Shown here piece by piece: positions 1 through 8,046 of a stretch of 64,000 nucleotides of DNA. Below the pieces are notes generated by a model. The model searched no databases and was not told where the DNA came from. It saw nothing but the letters and a program-made list of their open reading frames with translations. The position numbers and the translations under genes were made by a program. The stretch's first letter is position 1, and each line of letters opens with the position of its first letter. Source of the stretch: Asaia sp037151935 (lineage in GTDB: Bacteria > Pseudomonadota > Alphaproteobacteria > Acetobacterales > Acetobacteraceae); NCBI RefSeq assembly GCF_051628905.1, contig NZ_CP157575.1, positions 806,001-870,000 of the forward strand, in the 5' to 3' direction.

Positions 1-1185
1 GCGGCTCATATTGATCTGGGTGAAGAGCGCTCTGAGACGCAGTTCCCAGTTGCGGTTATCGGTTGTCAGCACGGTGCCGGTACGCAGCCGGGTCTTGATG
101 TCGCGGTCTTCAAGGCCCGTCACGCGCTGCATGGCTTCCTGCAAGGCCACCTGCACTTCGGCGATGGGCGGCACAGGCACCCAGGTCGGCAGATCGTCAT
201 CGAGTACATGGTCGTCACGCACATAGCCGTGAGCCAGCACGTAATCGCCGAGCAGCTGTGTGCGGCGCAGCCCCGCACAATGACCGACCATCAACCAGCA
301 ATGCGGACGAAGTACGGCGAGATGATCCGTAATGGTTTTGGCATTGGACGGGCCGACACCGATATTGATCAGCGTGATGCCGTCACCATCCTCCCGGCAC
401 AGATGATAGGCGGGCATCTGCGGCAGGGATTCGACAGGCTGCCCCGCCTGCCCTTCACGCGTATAAACCGCGTCCCCCGGCTCGACGAAAGCATGGTATT
501 CTCCCCCTTCATCGATCTGCGTACGGGCAAAATCGCGAAATCCGTCGACATAGCGCTGATAATTGGTCAGCAGGATAAAACGCTGAAAATGGCGCGGCGC
601 CGTGCCGGTATAATGATGCAGTCTCGCAAGCGAATAATCGGTACGTTCGGCAGTGAAAAGAGCCAGTGCCCGAGGCGCCGCAGGGTCGGGAATGATCTCG
701 CAATTGGCGATGGTGTCATCCGTCGCATGCAGATCAGGTAGCGCGTAGTTATCCTGCAGCAATTTGAGGTCGGCCTCGGTCAGCCCGGTCACGGCGTCTT
801 CCATGACATAAGGCAGAGGCATGGGCCGCCTGGACAATCCGACATGCACGGGCTGCCTGTAGCACTCGATCAGGTTCTCGATCTGAGCGCGCCAATAGCT
901 GCGAAACAGCAAGGGCCGCGTCAGCGTCGTGCCATAGAACCCGGGCTCAAGCAACACGCCAAAGCGTGGCTTGACGTCATGCGGGATCGCCCCACGCAGT
1001 AGCGGAAAGGCGAGATAAGGATAAAACGATTCAGCGGGCTGGCGAGACGCAAAGGCATCGCGCAGACGCTTCACACCCTCTTCATAAAGCGCCTCGATGC
1101 GATCGAGTGCGGCTTCGGCATCATGAAACGGCATGAAGCCCGACCCTACCTGATCGAATAACCTGTCCTGTTCTGCTGCGCTCAT
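1..1185 (-). CDS. amn: AMP nucleosidase, 3' end cut by window edge
   Basis: Hydrolyses AMP to adenine and ribose 5-phosphate in the cytoplasm, part of purine salvage and adenylate balance. The frame is open from the start to the window edge, about 395 residues; E. coli Amn has 484, so roughly the last 90 are missing. A segment near residues 265-300 reads NIGVGPSNAKTITDHLAVL and is followed by MVGHCAGLR, typical of the nucleoside-phosphorylase-like catalytic half; the first half fits the Amn N-terminal domain. Two adjacent ATG codons (1188 and 1185) are possible. AGAGG lies 3 or 6 bases upstream of them, so 1185 is slightly favoured. The gene is divergent from the small gene at 1279, and a palindrome lies between them. 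Confidence 0.9.
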   Translation of the reverse strand, partial: MSAAEQDRLFDQVGSGFMPFHDAEAALDRIEALYEEGVKRLRDAFASRQPAESFYPYLAFPLLRGAIPHDVKPRFGVLLEPGFYGTTLTRPLLFRSYWRAQIENLIECYRQPVHVGLSRRPMPLPYVMEDAVTGLTEADLKLLQDNYALPDLHATDDTIANCEIIPDPAAPRALALFTAERTDYSLARLHHYTGTAPRHFQRFILLTNYQRYVDGFRDFARTQIDEGGEYHAFVEPGDAVYTREGQAGQPVESLPQMPAYHLCREDGDGITLINIGVGPSNAKTITDHLAVLRPHCWLMVGHCAGLRRTQLLGDYVLAHGYVRDDHVLDDDLPTWVPVPPIAEVQVALQEAMQRVTGLEDRDIKTRLRTGTVLTTDNRNWELRLRALFTQINMSR

Positions 1186-1210
1186 CATGCACCTCTGGGC
1201 GTCACCGTTT

Positions 1211-1234
1211 TGCGACAGGCTAGCCTGTTGCGCA
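1211..1234. promoter_or_regulatory. imperfect inverted repeat upstream of amn
   Basis: ACAGGCTAGCCTGT (1215-1228) is a perfect 14-base palindrome flanked by TGCG on the left and TGCGCA on the right, giving a near-symmetric 24-base element. It lies about 25 bases upstream of the amn start, where a promoter or operator would be expected. No known binding motif is recognised, and it could instead form a hairpin in the amn leader. Confidence 0.35.
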
Positions 1235-1252
1235 GGCCAGTGATAGACGTCG

Positions 1253-1280
1253 ATATAGTTATGTTATAACATAACTATAT
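1253..1280. promoter_or_regulatory. perfect 28-bp palindrome, candidate Zur-like operator
   Basis: The left half is ATATAGTTATGTTA and the right half is its exact reverse complement, so the whole 28 bases are a perfect palindrome. The core ATGTTATAACAT resembles zinc-uptake regulator (Zur) boxes known in proteobacteria; that assignment is inference. The last two bases are the A and T of the start codon at 1279, and the palindrome lies about 68 bases upstream of amn. TATAAC at its centre could be the -10 of a leaderless transcript of the plus-strand gene, so a bound repressor would cover promoter and start codon together. Confidence 0.55.
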
Positions 1281-1686
1281 GCCCTTCCCGTCTCTCCAAA
1301 ACATCTCCGTATCCCCCGATAACGATGGCACCTGTCGCAAGTCGCTCTGGCGCCGCTATGAGGGCGATCCCTGGGCTGCGTTCGATGCCTTGCCTGCGCC
1401 GATCCGCCATCGTCTGGCCGAACATGTCTATGACGCCTGGTCGGTCAACGCGTTGATCCTGTGGCGACATTACAAGAAGCTCTACGGCGCGACACCGCGC
1501 GCCGAGCGCGCCATGATCCGCTATCTCGATTATTGCGAGCGTCTCGAACAAAAGGCCTTCACCGACCGGCACGGCGCCCTCGCCCATCTCGATGCCGGGG
1601 CGACGCCCCTGCGCTATGGCGCTCTACCCACGCCCCCCCAACCCTCTGATGCCCGGCCCTCTGACGCAAGACCCTCTGGCCGATAG
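1279..1686 (+). CDS. small uncharacterised protein (possibly DUF6525-like)
   Basis: 135 residues, no signal peptide or membrane segment. The core (residues 20-100) is rich in W, R and Y, with WRRYEGDPWAAFDALP near the start and WSVNALILWRHYKK in the middle. This loosely recalls the DUF6525 family from memory, which has no known function. ATG 1279 is the only early start in frame; it has no Shine-Dalgarno sequence and sits in the edge of a perfect palindrome, so the mRNA may be leaderless. The C-terminus is a low-complexity PSDAR repeat encoded by 15-base tandem units. It is divergent from amn and has no operon partner. Confidence 0.6.
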   Translation: MPFPSLQNISVSPDNDGTCRKSLWRRYEGDPWAAFDALPAPIRHRLAEHVYDAWSVNALILWRHYKKLYGATPRAERAMIRYLDYCERLEQKAFTDRHGALAHLDAGATPLRYGALPTPPQPSDARPSDARPSGR

Positions 1687-1701
1687 CCCTCTGCCGAATA
1701 G
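1642..1701. repeat. four degenerate 15-bp tandem units
   Basis: Units beginning CCCTCTG start at 1642, 1657, 1672 and 1687. The first three encode the PSDAR/PSDAR/PSGR tail of the preceding protein, with the TAG stop at the end of unit three; the fourth lies beyond the stop. The pattern suggests slippage expansion at the 3' end of the gene. Confidence 0.7.
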
Positions 1702-1925
1702 ACACAGGCGAGCCGAGGTCATCACTCATTTGTCACGCCCCGATCCCGGTGCTCTCTGCCATACTTCGCAGAAGCCATGCATTACATACTTGTAAAAATC
1801 TCTTATTTCGACAGATCTCACGTCAGGAGCACTCTGACAGCGAAGCATAGGCTATCTGGCGATACTGCGAGAGGGCCTGATGATAACGGCGCAATCCTCT
1901 GACCCCAGCTAGTTCAACCACAGGC

Positions 1926-3467
1926 ATGGAGCGTCCCCCTCTCCTGGGAGCTCCGTTCATTACGCATCATCCGATGTGGCGGCGGATCCTATACGCCCTG
2001 ATGGGGGTGTTCATGCCGATCACCGCCTCGACGCAAAACGCGCTTTTTTCGGGTAATCTCGCGAGCGCCGCGGGCGAAGCGGGTTTGAGCACGGCAGAGG
2101 CAACCTGGCTCGTCGCGGGCTTCATAGCGGCCGCAGCCTTTGCCAATCTCGTGGTCATCAAGGGCCGTCAGCAATACGGCATCATGTTCTTCCTCACGAC
2201 CCTGCTTGGCGTCAATATTGCGACCGGGGTGCTGCTCGTCTGTTTGCCGTGTTTCACGACGCTCATGATCAATCGCGTCAGCAATGGCCTCATGGTATCG
2301 ACCAATGTGGCAGCCGGGGTTTACTACCTCATACAGGCCCTGCCGAAGACGCATCGTGTCAAGGCAATCTCCATAGCCATAGGCTGCCTGCAACTGGCCA
2401 CGCCGCTGGCATCACTCATCCCCGTCGAGACCCTGACGATCTCGGGAAATTTCGGTTTCGCATGCCTCGCCACGGCTCTGGGCGCGCTTCAGCTCACATT
2501 CGTCCTTCTTCTCCCGCTGCCCACCACAAATACTGCGAAGGTCTTCGAGCCTCTCGATGCCTTATCGGCCGTCTTACTGCTTGGCGTCTCGATCTGCCTG
2601 ACAAGCGTTCTGGCGCTGGGTCGCACCATGTGGTGGACCGACACACCCTGGATAGGATGGCTTCTCGTCGGGCTGGTCGTTTTCGGCACCGCAGCCTTCG
2701 CTGTCGAATTCTGTCGCAAACGCCCATTGCTGCAGATCGACTGGCTGAGCAAAGGCACCATTTTGCGTTTCGGGCTTGTCGCGATCATGGAACGTCTGCT
2801 GCTCTCAGAACAGAGCACGGGCGTGATCGGCCTGTTTTCTCATGCCGGTCTGATCAACGACCAGTACCACGCGCTCTATCTGTTCGTGATCATGGGCATG
2901 GTCGCGGGCACGACACTCATGGCGGTCACGCTTTCTCCTAGGCTCATTCCTGTGCAATGCGTCGTGGCTCTTCTTGCCATCGCCCTCGCATCCTGGCTGG
3001 ACTCTGGCAGTAATGGGCTGACCCGTCCGAGCGACGTCTATGTCTCTCAGACGCTGCTCGGCTTCGGCACCACGCTCTTTGTCGGGCCCGCTCTTCTATA
3101 TGGAATTATCCTGGTCCTGAAAACGGATACCAGCCATTTCGTATCGACGATCTATGTCTTCGCAATCACGCAGAGCATTGGCAGCGCAACAGGCGCCGCG
3201 CTTCTGGGCAGTATCCAGTACTACTATCAGAATTACGCCATGGTCGGGTTCGCGTCTCGAATGGCCGATACTGCCTCGCTTTCGCTTGCATCGGCCCAGC
3301 AGGGTCTCTCATCGGTCTCCAGATCGCTCTCCGACCAGTCGGCCGTTATGGGATATCTGAATGTCTTCGGCTTCGTGAGTGTTCTTGCGCTGACTGCGAT
3401 AGCCCTGATCACGCTCGTTCTGATTTGCAAACGTCTCCTCGAGATTTCGGCAAAACATCTGACATGA
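1926..3467 (+). CDS. MFS multidrug efflux permease (DHA2/EmrB-like)
   Basis: Inner-membrane drug:proton antiporter expected to feed a tripartite pump. The 513 residues are almost wholly hydrophobic helices, about 14 by eye, consistent with the DHA2 14-helix class. Its stop overlaps the start of an HlyD-type adaptor gene (ATGA), and an outer membrane factor follows, the EmrB-EmrA-TolC arrangement. ATG 1926 has no clear ribosome binding site; ATG 1974 (MWRRILYALMG) at the first helix is an alternative start. The 239 bases upstream contain a weak inverted repeat (GTCAG/CTGAC near 1820) but no recognised promoter, and no regulator gene is adjacent. The substrate cannot be told from sequence. Confidence 0.85.
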   Translation: MERPPLLGAPFITHHPMWRRILYALMGVFMPITASTQNALFSGNLASAAGEAGLSTAEATWLVAGFIAAAAFANLVVIKGRQQYGIMFFLTTLLGVNIATGVLLVCLPCFTTLMINRVSNGLMVSTNVAAGVYYLIQALPKTHRVKAISIAIGCLQLATPLASLIPVETLTISGNFGFACLATALGALQLTFVLLLPLPTTNTAKVFEPLDALSAVLLLGVSICLTSVLALGRTMWWTDTPWIGWLLVGLVVFGTAAFAVEFCRKRPLLQIDWLSKGTILRFGLVAIMERLLLSEQSTGVIGLFSHAGLINDQYHALYLFVIMGMVAGTTLMAVTLSPRLIPVQCVVALLAIALASWLDSGSNGLTRPSDVYVSQTLLGFGTTLFVGPALLYGIILVLKTDTSHFVSTIYVFAITQSIGSATGAALLGSIQYYYQNYAMVGFASRMADTASLSLASAQQGLSSVSRSLSDQSAVMGYLNVFGFVSVLALTAIALITLVLICKRLLEISAKHLT

Positions 3468-4624
3468 CCCAAACGCCCCCTTCCTCTGCTGCCGCGCCCG
3501 GCAACGAGACAGCTACGCCTGCCGCGCCACCTCCGGTATGGCACCCCCCAAGGCGAAGTCTGCTCGTGTTGACGCTCGTGGCCTTTCTGGCCGTCGTCGT
3601 CATCGCCTGCATTCTGGCAGCGTTCGATCTGGCGCCTTTCGGTGAGCAGGGGGTACGAACCGATGATGCCTATGTGCAAGGGCATGTCACCATCGTTGCA
3701 CCTGAGGTGCCGGGTTATATCGAGGGCGTTTTCGTCACCGATTATGCAATGGTGCACAAGGGTCAGCTTCTGGTTCAGATTGACGAGAGCACCTACAAGG
3801 CGCGTGTTGCACAGGCACAAGCCGATCTTGGCAGCAAGCAGGCCGCTTTGATCAACAACAAGCAGAACCAGGCCTCTGCCCGTGCCAGACTGGACCTGCG
3901 TCAGGCCGCGTCGATGACCGCCCGCGCTCATCTGACGCATAGCAGTGCCGATCACAGGCGTCAGGCCGCTCTTGTCGGCGACCAGAGCGTCTCACAGAAG
4001 GAATACGATGCCGGTCTCGATAGCTGGCATTCCGACGAAGCCTCGCTCCGTCAGGCCCTTGCCGACGTACGCGCTGCCGAAGCGGATGTGAAATCGGCAG
4101 ATGTGCAGGAGAAGGTCCTGAGCGCCGATGTACGCCAGGCCGAGGCCAGCCTTCTCTCGGCACAGATCGACCTCAACCGCACCCGAATCCGGGCGGCGAG
4201 CGACGGGGTAATCGGTCGCACGGGCGGCACACATATAGGCGCCTATGTCGGCGCAGGTACCGCCCTGTTTTCACTCGTGCCGAACGAGCGCTGGGTCATT
4301 GCGGAATATAAGGAGGCCCAGACCGGCAATATCCGGGTCGGTCAGTCCGCCTCCTTCACGGTCGACGGGCTCAACGGTCAGAAATTCGGCGGACACGTCT
4401 TTCGTATCGCTCCGGCCACGGGCTCTGAATTCGCCGTTGTGAAGCCTGACAATGCCACCGGCAATTTTGTGAAGATTCCCCAACGCATCGGCATTTATAT
4501 TTCTTTCGACCCCAATCAGCCCAATGCCGAGCGTCTGGCCCCCGGCATGTCGGTAGAGAGCTATGTGGCAACGCCGACCGGGCAAAGCCATGACCACGCC
4601 CAATCGAGAGACGCCACGCCGTGA
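3464..4624 (+). CDS. HlyD/EmrA-family periplasmic adaptor of efflux pump
   Basis: Membrane fusion protein linking the MFS pump to the outer membrane channel. From ATG 3464 it has 387 residues: a proline/alanine-rich cytoplasmic start, one membrane helix (about residues 33-55), the barrel/lipoyl entry TDDAYVQGHVTIVAPEVPG, a long alanine/glutamine-rich coiled-coil hairpin (about 100-220), then the returning lipoyl and beta-barrel domain with IRAASDGVIG. The start is set by the ATGA overlap with the MFS stop; a longer frame begins inside the MFS gene and is not needed. Its own stop overlaps the GTG of the next gene. DUF-free, typical length for EmrA relatives. Confidence 0.9.
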   Translation: MTQTPPSSAAAPGNETATPAAPPPVWHPPRRSLLVLTLVAFLAVVVIACILAAFDLAPFGEQGVRTDDAYVQGHVTIVAPEVPGYIEGVFVTDYAMVHKGQLLVQIDESTYKARVAQAQADLGSKQAALINNKQNQASARARLDLRQAASMTARAHLTHSSADHRRQAALVGDQSVSQKEYDAGLDSWHSDEASLRQALADVRAAEADVKSADVQEKVLSADVRQAEASLLSAQIDLNRTRIRAASDGVIGRTGGTHIGAYVGAGTALFSLVPNERWVIAEYKEAQTGNIRVGQSASFTVDGLNGQKFGGHVFRIAPATGSEFAVVKPDNATGNFVKIPQRIGIYISFDPNQPNAERLAPGMSVESYVATPTGQSHDHAQSRDATP

Positions 4625-6114
4625 GCGTTCGTCAACGCGCTTCGCTTCAGGCGGGGCTTGCAGCTCTCCCCCTCATTTTGAGCGCCTGTCAGGAGGGCGA
4701 TTTCGTCCTGCCCAAAGGCTCTGCCGTGACTGCGCCCACCGCATGGCGCCGGGGCGATCCCGCGCAGACCGCAACGACGCTCGACCCGCAATGGTGGAGC
4801 CAGTTCGGCGACCCTGTACTGGTAACGCTTGTCTCTCATGCGCTTGCAAACAACCCGGACCTCGCCCTTGCGGCAGAGCGCGTGCTGCAAGCGCGCGGGC
4901 AGATGCGCCTCGCCCTCAGCGCCCAGTTGCCCCATATCGACGGTCAGGGCCTCGGTGTCGGCAACGGTCATCTGATCGGGTAGAATTTCAGCCAGTATAT
5001 TCTGGGTGGCGGTCTGACCTTCGATTTCGACCTTTTCGGCAAGCTGCGCGAACAGACGCGTGCGGCGCGTGTACAGACCCTGTCGAGCGAGGCAGATCGC
5101 GAGACGATCAGGCTCGCCTTGATTGGCGATACGGTGCGCGCCTATGTCTCGCTTAAGGCGTCACGCAGCGCGCTGGTCATACTGGAGCGCAATCTGACCG
5201 TGCGCGAGGCCGAGCAGACGCGCGTGAGCCATCAGCTCAAGGCCGGTTATGAAAAGATCAGCGTGCTCGATCAGGCCGACGCGCTTGTAAGCGATGCAGA
5301 GGCACAGATCGCCTCGACACGGTTGCAGATCGCCCAGCAGGAAGATGCGCTGAGCGTGTTGCTTGGCGATCTGCCCGGCGATCAGATTACCGACATGACG
5401 GCGGGGCTGCCACTAGAGGCGCTGCGCCTGCCACCCGTGATCGCCCCCGTTCCGGCGCGGCTATTGTCGAACAGGCCCGATCTGATCTCTGCCGCCGACC
5501 AGATCGTGGCGGCAGATCACAGCCTCAAATCGGCAAGGGCCGCTTTCCTGCCTGACATCACGATCAATCCCGGGATCGGTACGGCAGGCGGGTCGGGGCC
5601 GATCTCCGGCACGGTCTGGGCGCTGGGCGGCAGCCTTCTCGCGCCGATTTTCGAGGGGGGCGCCCTGCGCGCGCGGGAAAGCGTCGCCGTATCGCAGCGC
5701 AACCAGGCTGCCTGGACCTACCGCAAGACCGCAGTGCAGGCCTTTCGCGAAGTTCAGGATGCACTATCGGGCACCTGCCAGCTCGCCGCACAAGAGGTCA
5801 GCCTCAAACGCAGCCTGATCAGCAAGCAACACACGCTCGACGACGCACGCAAGGAGCTGGGCACAGGCTACGTCAATTATTTCGACGTCGCGAATGCCGA
5901 GAGTGCCGCGCTTTCTGCCGAGCTGCAAACGGTGCAGATCAGGGCCTCCCGCCTGGCCGAACTCGCGACGCTCTATCAGGCCATCGGTGGAGGCTATACT
6001 GCCCTTGCCAGCAAGGATCAGGCCCTATTGCACGCGGATATCGACGGCACTTCCAGCCCCGGTCGCATCGACGAGCGCGATATGTGCAAAGCCGGGTCCG
6101 TCGGGCGTCCATGA
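4621..6114 (+). pseudogene. NodT-family outer membrane efflux lipoprotein, interrupted by in-frame TAG
   Basis: Outer membrane channel of the efflux operon. It starts at GTG 4621, overlapping the adaptor stop. A lipoprotein signal (LPLILSAC) lies in the first 22 residues, and WWSQFGDPVL follows, as in NodT/OprM relatives. Codon 121 (4981-4983) is TAG. Translation continues in the same frame past it with family-like sequence (GGGLTFDFDLFGKLRE) and runs to 6114, so nothing but one codon is lost. The C-terminal part has the second efflux repeat and ends YQAIGGGY, followed by a 30-residue tail that overlaps the 3' end of pbpC. Without suppression the product stops at 120 residues. A sequencing error is also possible. 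Confidence 0.8.
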
Positions 6115-8046
6115 CGGGGTAATACCGGTCGGCGTATCAAGCGGCACGCCATTGACCAGCCAGCGATAGGGTTCGACACCGCCGCTTGCCACCAGGCCGA
6201 GCGGCGTGACGTGCCCGTCTTCGGCGAAGCACTCCACCCTGCCGTTATTTACTGGCTGCACGATCTGGGGGCCGCGTTTTTCACTGAGCTTTTGCAAAGC
6301 CGGAGAGAGCATTGCCTGAGCCGGCGGCATTTCGGTCGGCAAAGCGCCGCTCTCGGGCAGGATATCGAATACATGCATGAGCACCGGCGCCGACGTGCCG
6401 AGCCCCGTGATGCCGGGCACTGCCGTGCCATCGGGACGCCCCGCCCAGACCACCACGGCCCAATCGCCACGCAGCCCCGCCGCCCAGGCATCGCGCTGGC
6501 CATAGGAGGTGCCGGTCTTGAAGGCTACTCGCCCCTCGACCGTCTCGACGCGCCCCTTGGGCAAGGGCGAGCCACCCAGAATCGACAGGATCTGTCGGCT
6601 TGCCCGCGCGCCGATCAACCGTGTACCCGGTGCAGGCTCTACGGGCCAGTCAAGGCTGAGCGGGCGCGAGATCCCCTCATTGGCAAGGGCGACATAAAGC
6701 CTGCCCAGATCGAGCGGCGTAATCCCAACGCCGCCAAGCGCGAGCGCAAGGCTAGGCGATGTATTGGGCGGCAGTTTGAGCGCGATACCTGCTGCGTCGA
6801 GTGTGCCTGCGAAATAACCGGCGCCGATCATGTCCAGCGCGCGCACGGCAGGCAGATTATACGATCGCTGCAAGGCCGTCCGCACCGTCGTGGTGCCATG
6901 AAAGATACGGTCGTAATTACGTGGCGCGTAGCCCCCGAAATGACTGGCCCGATCCTGGATGACCGTATCGGGCGCCAGAAGGCCGAGCTGAAACGCCATG
7001 CCATAAATGGCCGGTTTCAGTGCCGAGCCGGGCGAGCGCCAGGCGGTAATCATGTCTGCTGCGCAGCCGGAGCAGCCATTACCCGCATTGCCCTGCCAGG
7101 CTGCGATACTGCCATCGCGCCGGGCCACCAGGGCGGCCCAGGTTCCGCCGGAGGGCGGCGGCGTGTCGTGCAGGATGCCCGCAAGACTGGCCTGGAGGCG
7201 ACGGTCTATCGACGTCCGAGCCACGCCACGCATTCCCTTGCGCCACTGCCAGGTGAGCGGCCCCGGCGCCTCATGTACGAGATGACCGCTATGCAAAACA
7301 TAGGGCATGGACCCACGGCGCAGCCATCCCTCGGCAGGCTGTGCTGCCAGAAGCCGGGCCACCTGCGCGCGCGCGGCGAGCGGATGCCTGTCAGGGCGCA
7401 AGCTCTGCGGATGACGCGCCATGACGATCATTAGGGCAGATTCCTCGGCACTCAGATGAAGCGGCTCATGACCGAACCAGAGCAGCGATGCCGATCTGAT
7501 CCCCTCGATATTGCGGCTCTCCGGTGCGAGGGTGAGGTAGAGGTCGAGCACCCCACGTCTTCCATAACGCCATTCGAGCTGGGCGCCGCGCAGCATGTCG
7601 AAGACCTTGCCGCGCAGACTATGCCGATGCGGGGTGAGCAGACGCGCCGTCTGCATGGCGAGCGTCGAGCCGCCGGAAACGATATGGCCACGCGTTGCGA
7701 GCTGAAAACCGGCGCGCAGCAGCGAAAGCGGATCGACACCGGGATGGATCCAGAAACGTCGGTCCTCCACCTGCAATAACAGAGCGAGATAGCGTGGATC
7801 GACCGCCTCTCGCCGCGTTTCAAAACGCCATGCGCCATCCGGGCTTACACGCCCGTCGAGCAACTCGCCCCGCATATCCTGCATGAGAAGCGCCTGCTGA
7901 TTCGCCCGCTTCATATCGGGCGGGAACAATCGATCGGCGGCCCAGAGACCGCCGACAAGACAGAGCGCCGCGAGCGATATGCCGCCCAGCCCGTGCCGCC
8001 ATAACCGCTTGCGGCGCGCGCGCGTCTGTAGGGTCGAAGCGCTCAT
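6025..8046 (-). CDS. pbpC: penicillin-binding protein 1C
   Basis: Bifunctional class A peptidoglycan synthase, inner-membrane anchored. The 673 residues show one N-terminal helix (about 20-38), a GT51 glycosyltransferase domain with VEDRRFWIHPGVDP and GGSTLAMQTARLL, a transpeptidase domain with SALK (about residue 340), SYN (about 397) and KTG (about 510), and a C-terminal BiPBP_C-type domain (about 590-673). Its ATG overlaps the stop of the alpha-2-macroglobulin gene by 4 bases, the usual YfhM-PbpC pairing. Its last 90 bases overlap the tail of the convergent efflux lipoprotein gene. Confidence 0.95.
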   Translation of the reverse strand: MSASTLQTRARRKRLWRHGLGGISLAALCLVGGLWAADRLFPPDMKRANQQALLMQDMRGELLDGRVSPDGAWRFETRREAVDPRYLALLLQVEDRRFWIHPGVDPLSLLRAGFQLATRGHIVSGGSTLAMQTARLLTPHRHSLRGKVFDMLRGAQLEWRYGRRGVLDLYLTLAPESRNIEGIRSASLLWFGHEPLHLSAEESALMIVMARHPQSLRPDRHPLAARAQVARLLAAQPAEGWLRRGSMPYVLHSGHLVHEAPGPLTWQWRKGMRGVARTSIDRRLQASLAGILHDTPPPSGGTWAALVARRDGSIAAWQGNAGNGCSGCAADMITAWRSPGSALKPAIYGMAFQLGLLAPDTVIQDRASHFGGYAPRNYDRIFHGTTTVRTALQRSYNLPAVRALDMIGAGYFAGTLDAAGIALKLPPNTSPSLALALGGVGITPLDLGRLYVALANEGISRPLSLDWPVEPAPGTRLIGARASRQILSILGGSPLPKGRVETVEGRVAFKTGTSYGQRDAWAAGLRGDWAVVVWAGRPDGTAVPGITGLGTSAPVLMHVFDILPESGALPTEMPPAQAMLSPALQKLSEKRGPQIVQPVNNGRVECFAEDGHVTPLGLVASGGVEPYRWLVNGVPLDTPTGITPSWTPDGPGFAHIALVDATGAGSAVDIRVQ

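Noticed and set aside
4981..4983. TAG read as pyrrolysine or programmed readthrough
   Set aside because: No pyrrolysine genes or readthrough context are visible in the window; a nonsense mutation or sequence error is simpler.
6211..7434. Plus-strand open frame of about 407 codons opposite pbpC
   Set aside because: Antisense shadow of the transpeptidase and glycosyltransferase domains.
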